From Yinghuangia sp045039925 (GTDB lineage: Bacteria; Actinomycetota; Actinomycetes; Streptomycetales; Streptomycetaceae): a DNA stretch of 64,000 bases. The stretch lies in contig CP108400.1 of NCBI GenBank assembly GCA_045039925.1, positions 9,176,001-9,240,000 of the forward strand. The letters run 5' to 3'. Made by a program: the position numbers and the translations under genes. The notes beneath the pieces were generated by a model. It saw only the letters and a program-made list of their open reading frames with translations, was not told where the DNA came from and ran no database searches. Position 1 is the first letter of the stretch; every line of letters starts with the position of its first letter. Of the stretch, positions 8,637 through 16,608 are shown in pieces.

Positions 8637-9722
8637 ATGAGTGCCACGCAACGGTCGGCGGACCTGCGGCCCGGCGGCGCGTTCGACACGTTCCTCGCCG
8701 AGCAGGCCGCCAAGGACGAGTTCTCCGGCACGGTGCTGCTGACCCACCGAGGGCACACGGTGCTGTCCCGGGCCTTCGGCATGGCCGACAAGCGGCTGTC
8801 GATCCGGAACAGGACGGACACGCTGTTCGCCATGGCCTCGGCGTCGAAGCTGTTCACCGCCGTGGCCGTCCACCAGTTGGCGCGGGCGGGCGCGGTGCAG
8901 TACCACGAGAGGCTGGGCGCCTACGTGGGCGGACTCCCGTCCACGATCGCGGACGTCACGGTCCATCAGCTGCTCACGCACACCAGCGGCGTCGCCGACT
9001 ACCGGAGGACCCCGGGTTTCGACGAGCTCGTCGGCACCTGGACGACCGAGGCCGCCGTGAACGACGGCACCATGGCCCTCATCCGCGAGGCCGGCCAGTC
9101 GTTCGCCCCCGGCACGCGCTTCGAATACACCAGCTCCGGCTACGAGTTGCTCGGCGCCCTGGTGGCCCAGGTGTCCAGGCGGTCCTACTACGACTTCGCC
9201 CGGGAGTACATCTTCCGCCCCGCCGGGATGACATCGACGGACTGGTACACCCGTACGCAGTGGAGCCGGGACCCGCGGTTCGCGCACCCCTACGCCAGGC
9301 AACCGTCCGGCGAGCGCGTCGACGTCGTCGCGAGCACCGCCTTCATCGGCACCGCGGGCGGCAATGCCATCTCCAACGTCCGGGACCTGGAGCGCTTCGC
9401 ACGCGCGGTCACCAGCGGGAGGCTTCTCGGCCCCGCCTTCACGAAGACGCTTCTCAGCGGGAAACACGCCCTGCGTCCCTGGACCGATTCCCGCGACAAC
9501 CCCCCGGCGCCGGCCTCCCAGGGGTACGGCCCGCTGTCCCTGCTGCTCGGCGGGCAGTGGGTGTTCCTCCACAACGGCAGCGCGCCCGGCGAGGGCGCCT
9601 ACGTCGAGATCTACCCGCGCACCGGCTGGGTGTCCGTGGTCCTCGGCAACTACGACGCCCAGACCGCGGCCGTTCCCGTCGCCGCCCGCGCCCGCACGCT
9701 CATCACCGCCCAGCGGCCGTAA
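8637..9722 (+). CDS. Beta-lactamase-fold serine hydrolase (cytosolic paralogue)
   Basis: 361 residues, ATG at 8637 with AAGGCGGAG upstream. Class C beta-lactamase/DD-peptidase/esterase fold: S68-A-S-K71 supplies the nucleophile and base, the Tyr motif reads YTS in FEYTSSGYELLG, and the third motif is HNG in HNGSAPGEG. No signal peptide is seen, unlike its downstream paralogue, so it probably acts in the cytosol or is exported without a classical signal. The two proteins share the DLRPGGAFD/DLSPGGAFD start and a parallel layout throughout, indicating tandem duplication. Substrate unknown; true beta-lactamase activity should not be assumed. Confidence 0.88.
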   Translation: MSATQRSADLRPGGAFDTFLAEQAAKDEFSGTVLLTHRGHTVLSRAFGMADKRLSIRNRTDTLFAMASASKLFTAVAVHQLARAGAVQYHERLGAYVGGLPSTIADVTVHQLLTHTSGVADYRRTPGFDELVGTWTTEAAVNDGTMALIREAGQSFAPGTRFEYTSSGYELLGALVAQVSRRSYYDFAREYIFRPAGMTSTDWYTRTQWSRDPRFAHPYARQPSGERVDVVASTAFIGTAGGNAISNVRDLERFARAVTSGRLLGPAFTKTLLSGKHALRPWTDSRDNPPAPASQGYGPLSLLLGGQWVFLHNGSAPGEGAYVEIYPRTGWVSVVLGNYDAQTAAVPVAARARTLITAQRP

Positions 9723-9738
9723 CCCGAAGGACAACCCC

Positions 9739-9765
9739 ATGACCTCCGCAAGGACTACCCCATGA
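9739..9765 (+). CDS. 8-codon leader ORF coupled to the Tat serine hydrolase
   Basis: An ATG at 9739 with GAAGGA upstream opens MTSARTTP and stops at 9763-9765; the stop overlaps the ATG of the next gene (ATGA). The ribosome-site/start block (AAGGACAACCCCATGACC and AAGGACTACCCCATGACC) is nearly duplicated in tandem 23 bp apart. It looks like a duplicated translation initiation region that now works as a coupling leader. Confidence 0.45.
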   Translation: MTSARTTP

Positions 9766-11000
9766 CCGCCGCAACGACGCCGACGCCGCCCACGCCGCCA
9801 TCGCCGTCCACATCCCCGAAGCCGACGACGGCGTCCCGGCTCGGGCGGCGCGCCTTCCTCGGCGGCCTCGGTACCGCAGCCCTCACCGCCGGCGTCACCT
9901 GGGCCTCCATGTCCACCGGGGTCGCCGGCTCCGCATCCGCCCGGCGCCCACCCGAAGACCTGTCGCCCGGCGGCGCGTTCGACCGTTTCGTCGCCGAACT
10001 GGCCGCCCAGGACCGGTTCTCCGGGACCGTCCTGCTCGCGCATCGCGGGAAGCCGGTGCTCACGCGCACGTACGGCATGGCCGACCGGCAGCGGCAGATC
10101 CCGAACCGGCCCGACACCGTCTTCAACCTGGCCTCGGTCACCAAGTGCCTCACCGGGCTGGCCGTCGGCCAGTTGGCGGCCGAGGGCAAGGTGACAATGG
10201 ACGCGAAGCTGGGCACGTACGTCGGCGGCTTCCCCACCGACATCGCGAACGCGACCGTCCACCAACTGCTCACCCACACCTCGGGTGTCGGCCGCCCGGC
10301 GCTCGGCGGCGGGATGCCGCCGACGTGGAACAGCGTGGACGAGACGGTCGACGGCACCCTGGCGATCATCAAGGCCACGCCGCTCCAGTTCGCGCCCGGG
10401 AGCCGGTTCGCCTACAGCAACGACGGCTACTGGGTCCTCGGGGCGGTCATCGCCGAGGTGTCCGGCATGTCGTACTTCGACTATGTCCGGAGGCGGATCT
10501 TCGCGCCCGCGGGCATGACGCGCAGTGACTTCCACACGAAGCCCGAGGTGTTGGCGAGGACCGACATCGCCCGCCCCTACTGGACGCAACGCAACGGCGA
10601 ACGCGTCGACTTCACCACCACACCCATTTTCGGGTTCACCGGAGGTCCGGACGGGGGCGCCTACTCCACCGCCGCGGACCTCCTGCGGTTCGCCCTGGCC
10701 GTGGACGCGGGCACGCTGCTCGACCCCGCGTACGCCGAACTCGTCACCACCGCCAAGCAACCGGTTCCGCCGCGGCCGGGTTCGCCCGCTGACGAACGGG
10801 AGTTCGCCGGCTACGGCTTTCACGAGTTCATCGTGCGGGAACGGCGCGTCCACGGCCATCCGGGCAGCGGCCCCGGAACCGCGACCAACCTCGACGTCCA
10901 CGCGGACGACGGGTGGGTGGCCGTCGTGCTCGGCAACTACGACACCGGTGTGACCGACATCGTCCGGCGGGAGAGGCAGATCCTCACCGGCGACCGGTGA
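9762..11000 (+). CDS. Tat-exported beta-lactamase-fold serine hydrolase
   Basis: 412 residues. N-terminus carries a Pro/Thr/Ser-rich extension, the twin-arginine motif GRRAFLGG (R29-R30), a hydrophobic stretch and an Ala-rich cleavage area near residue 60. Catalytic motifs: S125-V-T-K128, YSN in FAYSNDGYWVLG, and HPG in GHPGSGPG. Family roles are D-Ala-D-Ala peptidase, esterase or beta-lactamase-like hydrolysis outside the membrane. Arose by tandem duplication with the 8637 gene, from which it is separated by 39 bp including the leader ORF, so they form one operon ending at the hairpin at 11034-11075. Confidence 0.9.
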   Translation: MTAATTPTPPTPPSPSTSPKPTTASRLGRRAFLGGLGTAALTAGVTWASMSTGVAGSASARRPPEDLSPGGAFDRFVAELAAQDRFSGTVLLAHRGKPVLTRTYGMADRQRQIPNRPDTVFNLASVTKCLTGLAVGQLAAEGKVTMDAKLGTYVGGFPTDIANATVHQLLTHTSGVGRPALGGGMPPTWNSVDETVDGTLAIIKATPLQFAPGSRFAYSNDGYWVLGAVIAEVSGMSYFDYVRRRIFAPAGMTRSDFHTKPEVLARTDIARPYWTQRNGERVDFTTTPIFGFTGGPDGGAYSTAADLLRFALAVDAGTLLDPAYAELVTTAKQPVPPRPGSPADEREFAGYGFHEFIVRERRVHGHPGSGPGTATNLDVHADDGWVAVVLGNYDTGVTDIVRRERQILTGDR

Positions 11001-11033
11001 GGTGAGGCGTCCCGCACGCCGGTCACGGCGGTG

Positions 11034-11075
11034 GCCGCCCTGGTACCGGCCGGCGTGGGCCGGTACCAGGGCGGC
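11034..11075. terminator. Bidirectional hairpin terminator
   Basis: Perfect 18-bp inverted repeat (left arm 11034-11051, right arm 11058-11075, 6-nt loop) between the convergent ends of the serine hydrolase operon (11000) and the SMP-30-like gene (11105). No U-tract, as usual in high-GC actinomycetes. Confidence 0.85.
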
Positions 11076-11104
11076 ACGGGAGGGGGCAGTACGGGGGAGC
11101 CCGG

Positions 11105-12139
11105 TCAGGCGCCGCCGCCGTTGGACTGCGGGATGCCCGGTGCGAGGGTGCGGAACGTGTAGACGTAGCCGCCGCCGTCGCCGCCGACGGTGACGTACGC
11201 GGTGCTCGTGCCCGGCTTGACCGCCAGGTTGCTGACGAGCCGCTTCACGTCCCGCGGGTACGGCACGACGACGGTGGCGATCAGGTCGCCGTTCTCGTTC
11301 CAGACGAGGATCTTGTCGGTGCCGATCACCACCTGGTAGACGTTCCCGGCCGCGTCGACGGTGTTGGAGTCGAAGCCGTGCAGGCCGATGTCGGCCGACA
11401 TGCCGACCCGGCCCCCGGTGAAGCTCTTGCCGTCGGGCGCCAGCGCGAAGTGGTTCTCCCGGCCGAGGTTGTACTCGCTGACCCACAGGCCGGTGAAGTC
11501 CGGGGTGAAGGTGATGCCGTTGGGGCCGGCCAGGCCGTCCTGGAGGACGATCGGGTCGGTGCCGTCGGCGTCGAGGCGCACCACCCGGCCGGTCGGGCTC
11601 CACGGGGTGCCGTGGTAGTCCGTGACGTACATGTTCCCGGCCTTGTCGAAGGCGATGTCGTCGGGAACCATCGGCCGGCCGGCCACCGGCCCGGAGAAGA
11701 CGGTCTCGAACCCGGTGCCGTCGGGGTTGAGCCGGTCGATCTCGCCGCTGTGGAAGTCGGTGGCGTAGATCTTGCCGTCGGCGGGGCTGAACTGGAGCGA
11801 CGAGTAGCCGCTCGTGGCGTCGGCGTGGACCGGCGTGACGGCCTTCGTCCGGGTGTCGAACTTGAGGATCTTGGGCTGTCCCGGCGCGCCCGTGAGGTTG
11901 ACGAAGTACAGCCTGCCGTCGGGGCCGAAGGCGGGTCCCTCCAGAACGGTCAGGTGCCCGAACGGCGACGGCGGGTCCAGCGGGGCGACCTTCGCGACGT
12001 AGTCGGCCCGGATCACCGGCGGCGTGCCGCGTCCGCCGCCGGGGTCGGCTGTCGCGGTCGGCACGACCGCCGCACCACCGACGGCCAGCGCGGCCAGCAG
12101 GGCGGCGGCAAGTGTGAGCCGCCTGGTCTTCCTGATCAT
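11105..12139 (-). CDS. Secreted SMP-30/gluconolactonase-like beta-propeller protein
   Basis: 344 residues, ATG at 12139 with GGGAGGAACC upstream. Signal peptide MIRKTRRLTLAAALLAALAV with an Ala cleavage site near TATADP. The mature part is a six-bladed propeller of the SMP-30/LRE type with repeated metal-site signatures (DGRLYFVN, DDIAFDKAGNMYVTDYHG, NGITFTPDFTGLWVSEYN, VDAAGNVYQVV). The family includes Ca-dependent lactonases and related hydrolases; here exported. Transcribed alone. Exact substrate not inferable. Confidence 0.85.
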   Translation of the reverse strand: MIRKTRRLTLAAALLAALAVGGAAVVPTATADPGGGRGTPPVIRADYVAKVAPLDPPSPFGHLTVLEGPAFGPDGRLYFVNLTGAPGQPKILKFDTRTKAVTPVHADATSGYSSLQFSPADGKIYATDFHSGEIDRLNPDGTGFETVFSGPVAGRPMVPDDIAFDKAGNMYVTDYHGTPWSPTGRVVRLDADGTDPIVLQDGLAGPNGITFTPDFTGLWVSEYNLGRENHFALAPDGKSFTGGRVGMSADIGLHGFDSNTVDAAGNVYQVVIGTDKILVWNENGDLIATVVVPYPRDVKRLVSNLAVKPGTSTAYVTVGGDGGGYVYTFRTLAPGIPQSNGGGA

Positions 12140-12280
12140 GGTTCCTCCCGGTGTTGCTCCGAGTCGGCGCGCGCGTTGGGAGGGGCCCTCTGGCCCCGGT
12201 GCGTGGTGCGTGGTGCATGCGGAAGCGCACGCCGACCGTGCTCTCGGTGGTCGTGATCGTGGTGTTGTGCCGCGGCTGTG

Positions 12281-13846
12281 CTACTCGAGCACGATGCCGA
12301 AGGCCCGTTGCCGCAAAAGGGCCTTCTGGATCTTCCCGGTCGAAGTCCTCGGCAGTTCGCCGAAGATCACCCGGTGCGGGGCCTTGAACCGCGCGATCCT
12401 GGCGCGTACGAATGCCACCAACTCGGCCTCCCCGATGGCCGCGTCGGGCCGGAGGGTGACGTACGCGACGGGCACCTCGCCCCAGTTCGGGTGCGGCGCG
12501 CCGACCACCGCGGTGTCCAACACCGCGGGATGCTCGGCCAGCGTGTTCTCCACTTCGACGGAGGCGATGTTCTCGCCGCCGGAGATGATGACGTCCTTGG
12601 CCCGGTCGCGGAGTTCGACGTAGCCGTCCGGATGCATGACGCCGATGTCGCCCGAGCGGAACCAGCCGTCCGGGGTCACCGCGGCGGCGGTCGCCTCGCC
12701 GTCGCGGTAGTAGCCGAGCATCACGGTGTTGCCGCGCAGGACGATCTCGCCGACGGTGCCGCCGTCGGCCGGTACGTCCTTGCCCGAGGAGTCGAGTACA
12801 CGCAGGGGTTCGCCCACCACATTGGCGATGCCCTGTCGTACCACGAGGGCGGTGCGCCGGTCGTCGGGCAGGTCCCGCCACTCCGGCTGCCATTCGCAGA
12901 CGACGATGGGCCCGAACGTCTCGGTGAGGCCGTAGAGATGGCGCGTCTCGATGCCCAGCGCGCTCAGCCTGGCGAGCAGTGCGGGCCGGGGCGGCGCGCC
13001 GCCGACGAACACCTGGACCGGGTGCGGCACGGGTGCCGTCGCGGCGGGATGGTCGGCCAGCATGCCCAGGACGACGGGCGCGGCGCAGAAATGGGTCACG
13101 CCGTCGTGGCGGACGGCGTGCCAGATGTCCGCCGGGTCCACCTTGCGCAGGCACTGGTGGACCGCTCCGGCGGCGGTCACCGCCCACGGGAAGCACCATC
13201 CGTTGGTGTGGAACATCGGCAGGGTCCACAGGTAGCGCGAGGACGGGTCCAAACGGGCGTGGTACGCCATCGCCAGCGCCTGGAGGTACGCGCCGCGGTG
13301 GTGGTACATGACGCCCTTCGGCCGCCCCGTCGTCCCGCTGGTGTAGTTGATCGACAGCAGGGACCGCTCGTCGGTCACCGGGACCGCCAGGGGCGCCGCG
13401 CCCGCCACCTTCGACTCGTACTCGTCGTGTGGACGCCCGCAGTTGACGACGGTGGGCTGCACCATGCTGTGCCGCAGCGCCTCGTCGACCAGGTCCCGGC
13501 ACGAGGCGTCGACGATCACCACGCGTGCCCCGCAGTGGCCGAGGATGTACGCGATCTCGGCGGGCGCCAGCCGGGTGTTGAGTGCCACCAGCACCGCACC
13601 CGCGAGCGGCACACCGTGGTGGGCCTCCAGCAGCACGTGGGTGTTGGGCGCGACGACCGCGACCCGGTCGCCCGGCTTGACCCCGTGGTCGGCGAGCATG
13701 CCGGCGAGCCGCTGCGAGCGGTCCCAGAACTCCGCGTAGGAGTACCGCATTTCGAGGTCGACGACGGCGAGGCGGTCGGCGTACACCTTGGCGGCTCGCG
13801 CGGCGAACGCCACCGGCGTCAGTTCCGCGAAGGTCATGCCGCTCAT
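12281..13846 (-). CDS. Acyl-CoA synthetase (AMP-forming, FadD-type)
   Basis: 521 residues from the ATG at 13846, which overlaps the stop of the DUF35 gene (ATGA). AMP-binding motif YTSGTTGRPKGV (about residue 165), the LYGLTETFGP adenylate motif (about 300), the YRSGDIG-like segment WFRSGDIGVMHPDGYVEL and the C-terminal catalytic Lys in PRTSTGKIQKALLR. It activates a carboxylic acid to its CoA thioester at the expense of ATP and is expected to supply the substrate for the beta-oxidation genes of the island. Third gene of the operon thiolase-like, DUF35, synthetase. Chain or ring specificity is unknown. Confidence 0.93.
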   Translation of the reverse strand: MSGMTFAELTPVAFAARAAKVYADRLAVVDLEMRYSYAEFWDRSQRLAGMLADHGVKPGDRVAVVAPNTHVLLEAHHGVPLAGAVLVALNTRLAPAEIAYILGHCGARVVIVDASCRDLVDEALRHSMVQPTVVNCGRPHDEYESKVAGAAPLAVPVTDERSLLSINYTSGTTGRPKGVMYHHRGAYLQALAMAYHARLDPSSRYLWTLPMFHTNGWCFPWAVTAAGAVHQCLRKVDPADIWHAVRHDGVTHFCAAPVVLGMLADHPAATAPVPHPVQVFVGGAPPRPALLARLSALGIETRHLYGLTETFGPIVVCEWQPEWRDLPDDRRTALVVRQGIANVVGEPLRVLDSSGKDVPADGGTVGEIVLRGNTVMLGYYRDGEATAAAVTPDGWFRSGDIGVMHPDGYVELRDRAKDVIISGGENIASVEVENTLAEHPAVLDTAVVGAPHPNWGEVPVAYVTLRPDAAIGEAELVAFVRARIARFKAPHRVIFGELPRTSTGKIQKALLRQRAFGIVLE

Positions 13847-14253
13847 CGGGACGGCTCGAAGAAGGGGAGCACCACGTCCGGTGCGATCGGGCGGAAGGTC
13901 ACGGTGACGGGCATCCCGCAATGGACGGCGTCGACATCGCAGTTCACGACGTTGCTGATCATCTGATGCCCCTCCCGCAGTTCGATGACGGCCACGACGT
14001 AAGGGACTTCGAACGCGGGCGTCTGCGGCCGCCACACCACCGAGAAGGTGTTGACCACCCCGTGGCCCGAACTCTCCTGCCAGGTGAGACTGGTGGAGAG
14101 GCAGCGCGGGCAGAAGGCCTGCGGCTTGAAGACGGCCGCGCCGCAGTCGGAGCACCGCTGATGGAGAAGCCTTCCCTCGGCGCAGCCTCGCCAGAACGGC
14201 TCGGAGAGCTTCGTCGGCCTGGGGACCGGCCTGCTGGGGACGCTAGTGGTCAC
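13843..14253 (-). CDS. DUF35 OB-fold/zinc-ribbon acyl-CoA-associated protein
   Basis: 136 residues from a GTG at 14253. N-terminal rubredoxin-like zinc ribbon CSDCGAAVFKPQAFCPRC (about residues 33-50) followed by an OB-fold (about 60-130) with the family pattern of VVNTFSVVW and PYVVAVIEL. DUF35 proteins are obligate partners of thiolase-fold enzymes (HMG-CoA synthase/thiolase in archaea, Ltp2 in steroid side-chain degradation), binding the acyl-CoA and joining the two active sites. It lies 3 bp after the thiolase-like gene and overlaps the synthetase, so the pair is probably a complex. Confidence 0.9.
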   Translation of the reverse strand: MTTSVPSRPVPRPTKLSEPFWRGCAEGRLLHQRCSDCGAAVFKPQAFCPRCLSTSLTWQESSGHGVVNTFSVVWRPQTPAFEVPYVVAVIELREGHQMISNVVNCDVDAVHCGMPVTVTFRPIAPDVVLPFFEPSR

Positions 14254-14256
14254 GGT

Positions 14257-15399
14257 TCACTCCGAAGTCATGAGCAGGAGGCCCTTGGGCCAGTTCGCCA
14301 GGGCGACCTTCGCGCCGGGAACCTGGTTCACGTTCGCTTCGCCGCGCAACTGCTGCACGGCGCGCACGACCTTCTGGGTCAGCTGCGAATAGCCGGTGTG
14401 GGAGTGCGACATGAGGCCGCCGTCCGTGCAGATCGGGAACCGGCCGTCGAGGCGGATGTTCTCGGGGGACAGCAGTTGCGCGCCTTCGCCCGGCGCGCAG
14501 TAGCCGTACGCCTCGAAATAGCGCACGACTTCGTAGGTGAAGTTGTCGTACACCTCGAACACGTCCACGTCGTCGCGGCCGATCCCGGCCTGCGCGAACG
14601 CGGCCGCGGCAGCCCGCCGCCCGACCATTCCGGTCCGCTCGTACGTCGGCGGATTGACGTACGTGGGCCCCCACTCCTCGCGCCCGCCGCCCAGCAGCCG
14701 AATGGGTGCCACCGGCAGATCGCGCGCGCGTTCCATCGTGGTGAGGACCACCGCGCTGCCTCCCTCGGAGGTCGTCGCGCAGTCGAGGAGCCGGTACGGC
14801 GAGGCGACCATCCGGGACGCGAGGATGTCGTCGGGGGTGAACGGCCCGCGCCCGTAGTACACGGCGTTCGGGTTGGCCGCGCCGTGGTTCCGGATCGTCG
14901 CCGGGATGTGCGCGAGGTCCTCGGGCTTCACGCCGAACTCGTGCATGTAGCGCTGGGCGGGCAGCGCCCATTCGACCGCGGTGTGCAGGCCCCACGTCTC
15001 GATGAACTCGTTGGTCGGCCGGGTCCACGGCGCGGTCGAGTCGCGGTCGGTGTAGAGGGACGCCTGGCCGCTGGCGATCAGGGCCACCGCGCATTCGCCG
15101 GAGGCGACGGCGAGGGCGGCCTCCAGGACGGCCTGGACGCCGTCCATCTCCCGTCCGAGCCAGAAGCCGGCGGCCCCCACGTCGTAGGCGAAGGCGCTGC
15201 CGGCGTCGGCGTCGAGTCCGACGGTGACGTTGAAGCCGTCGACGTCCGGCATGCCGAGTCCGGCCTGGCGCAAGGCCCCTCGGGCCGCGTCGAGGGTGAC
15301 CGACCACGACGTCTGGCCGGGCAGTGCACGTGCCTGAGGCGTGTTGTGGGCGCCGACGACGGCGACGCTCTGCAGGGCGCGCCCGATGTCCTTCGCCAA
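14257..15399 (-). CDS. Thiolase-fold lipid-transfer/aldolase-like protein (Ltp2-like)
   Basis: 380 residues, ATG at 15399 with GGAGG upstream. Thiolase fold throughout, but the segment that carries the nucleophilic Cys in true thiolases reads FWLGREMDGVQ with no Cys, while the late His motif is kept (ICTDGGLMSHSHTG) and a Tyr-rich segment VYDNFTYEVVRYFEAYGY is present. This is the state of SCP2/Ltp2-type proteins; Ltp2 cleaves a C-C bond by retro-aldol reaction with a DUF35 partner. With DUF35 next door, a retro-aldolase role on a beta-hydroxy-acyl-CoA with a branched or cyclic carbon is more likely than thiolysis. That is inference from missing Cys and context. Confidence 0.8.
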   Translation of the reverse strand: MAKDIGRALQSVAVVGAHNTPQARALPGQTSWSVTLDAARGALRQAGLGMPDVDGFNVTVGLDADAGSAFAYDVGAAGFWLGREMDGVQAVLEAALAVASGECAVALIASGQASLYTDRDSTAPWTRPTNEFIETWGLHTAVEWALPAQRYMHEFGVKPEDLAHIPATIRNHGAANPNAVYYGRGPFTPDDILASRMVASPYRLLDCATTSEGGSAVVLTTMERARDLPVAPIRLLGGGREEWGPTYVNPPTYERTGMVGRRAAAAAFAQAGIGRDDVDVFEVYDNFTYEVVRYFEAYGYCAPGEGAQLLSPENIRLDGRFPICTDGGLMSHSHTGYSQLTQKVVRAVQQLRGEANVNQVPGAKVALANWPKGLLLMTSE

Positions 15400-15427
15400 A
15401 AGAGCCTCCTCCAGGATGATGCGCTAA

Positions 15428-15545
15428 AGAGTATCCTCTATATCTCCGAAGGTTCAATGGTCTCAGCACAACAGGCTGCTCAAAGACGCTACTTACGGCA
15501 TTCCGACTATCGTCTAGACCGCCAAAAGCATGATGAGTACACTGT
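15428..15545. promoter_or_regulatory. Operator-like inverted repeats between the thiolase-like operon and the cyclase gene
   Basis: In the 227-bp divergent region, unusually AT-rich for this DNA, AGAGTATCCTCT (15428-15439) is 29 bp from the thiolase-like start, and TGAGTACACTGT (15534-15545) is 82 bp before the cyclase start. The 10-mer GAGTATCCTC recurs inverted at 25349-25358 and TGAGTACACTGT matches the complement of the site at 25542 at 10 of 12 bases. Likely binding sites of the GntR protein encoded at 16608. Confidence 0.5.
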
Positions 15546-15626
15546 TTGAAGGGCGGTCGGCTGCCGTGTGCAACCGGCGGCAGCGTCGCGACCGCCCTCC
15601 GGCAACTCGCGAAAGGGACGTCCCGA

Positions 15627-16505
15627 ATGAACTCGCCGAACCAGCCGCGCCTCGATGCCGACGACGTCCTTCGCAGCCTCGGCATCCCCACGCGGGGCGC
15701 GGTGTACGACCTGTCCTCGGGATGGTGGCGGCACATGCCCGGCTTCGAGGGCTACCCGCGCTTCGAGGTGATGACGTACAACTCCCCGCACGGCCAGCGC
15801 GCCACCGGGCGGTTCCCGTTCCACAGGCCCGAGGAGAACGAGGTCCAGGTCGGCTACGTCTCCGAGTTCGTGTCGGGAGGCCTGCACACGGGGACGCACA
15901 TCGACGCGCTCTGCCACATCACGTGCGGCGAGAACGACGAATGGCACGGCGGAGTCTCGGCGAACGACGCGCTCGGGACCTTCGGCGCCGCGAGCGGCGA
16001 CGCCTCGGAGCTGGCCCCGGTGATCGGCAGGGGAGTGCTGCTCGACATACCGCGTGTACTGGGTCTGGAGGTCCTGCCGCCCGGCTTCTCCGTCGGCGAG
16101 GAACACCTGCGGGCGGCCGCGGAGGCCGCCGAAGTCACGGTCCGGGACGGGGACGTCGTCCTGGTGCGCACCGGCCAGATGAAGTACTGGCCGGACATCA
16201 GGCGCATCCGCAAGCTGAGCGAGGGCAGCGGTGTCGCGCTGGACGGCGCCAAGTGGCTCGTGTCGCAGGGGGCCGGCTACGTCGGCGCCGACACCCTGGC
16301 CTTCGAGGTGCAGCCCTCGCCGGTTCCGGGCAACGCGTTCCCCGTGCACCTCTTCCTGCTCTACGAGCACGGGATCCACATCATGGAGTGGGTCAACTGC
16401 GAGGGCCTGGCGGCCGACGGGGTCTCCAGCTTCCTCTTCATCGGCCTGCCGCTCACCATCCGCGGCGGCAGCGGCTCGCCGATGCGCCCGATCGCGGTGG
16501 CCTGA
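15627..16505 (+). CDS. Cyclase-family metal-dependent hydrolase (kynurenine-formamidase-like)
   Basis: 292 residues; the ATG at 15627 is chosen because GAAAGGGA precedes it and the family homology begins soon after. The metal-binding motif HTGTHIDALCH (about residue 85) is the HxGTHxDxxxH signature of the cyclase/KynB family, whose members hydrolyse N-formylkynurenine, isatin or similar amides and lactams. Further conserved parts: VLLDIPRVLG and the late HIMEWVNCEGL. It is divergent from the thiolase-like operon and shares its control region, so its substrate is probably an intermediate of the same catabolic route. No Trp degradation genes are nearby, so KynB itself is unlikely. Confidence 0.85.
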   Translation: MNSPNQPRLDADDVLRSLGIPTRGAVYDLSSGWWRHMPGFEGYPRFEVMTYNSPHGQRATGRFPFHRPEENEVQVGYVSEFVSGGLHTGTHIDALCHITCGENDEWHGGVSANDALGTFGAASGDASELAPVIGRGVLLDIPRVLGLEVLPPGFSVGEEHLRAAAEAAEVTVRDGDVVLVRTGQMKYWPDIRRIRKLSEGSGVALDGAKWLVSQGAGYVGADTLAFEVQPSPVPGNAFPVHLFLLYEHGIHIMEWVNCEGLAADGVSSFLFIGLPLTIRGGSGSPMRPIAVA

Positions 16506-16529
16506 CCGAGGGGCGGGGCCCGACACGTT

Positions 16530-16562
16530 CAGCGGCTGCCGGCGCTGCGCCGGCAGCCGCTG
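16530..16562. terminator. Bidirectional hairpin terminator
   Basis: 15-bp perfect stem (16530-16544 and 16548-16562) with a CTG loop between the convergent cyclase gene and GntR gene. Confidence 0.8.
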
Positions 16563-16608
16563 CCGCGTGTGTTGCCGCGTGCGTTGCCGTATGTGGTGCC
16601 GGCCGCGC
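16561..16608. repeat. Four 12-bp tandem repeats abutting the GntR stop codon
   Basis: Units TGCCGCGTGTGT, TGCCGCGTGCGT, TGCCGTATGTGG, TGCCGGCCGCGC run without gap from the terminator arm to the stop codon of the minus-strand GntR gene. Confidence 0.7.

Noticed and set aside
8619..13502. 1627-codon open frame on the minus strand
   Set aside because: It is antisense or out of frame to several genes with clear motifs (serine hydrolases, SMP-30-like, synthetase); its protein is Arg/Pro/Gly-rich without domains, a normal result of high GC.
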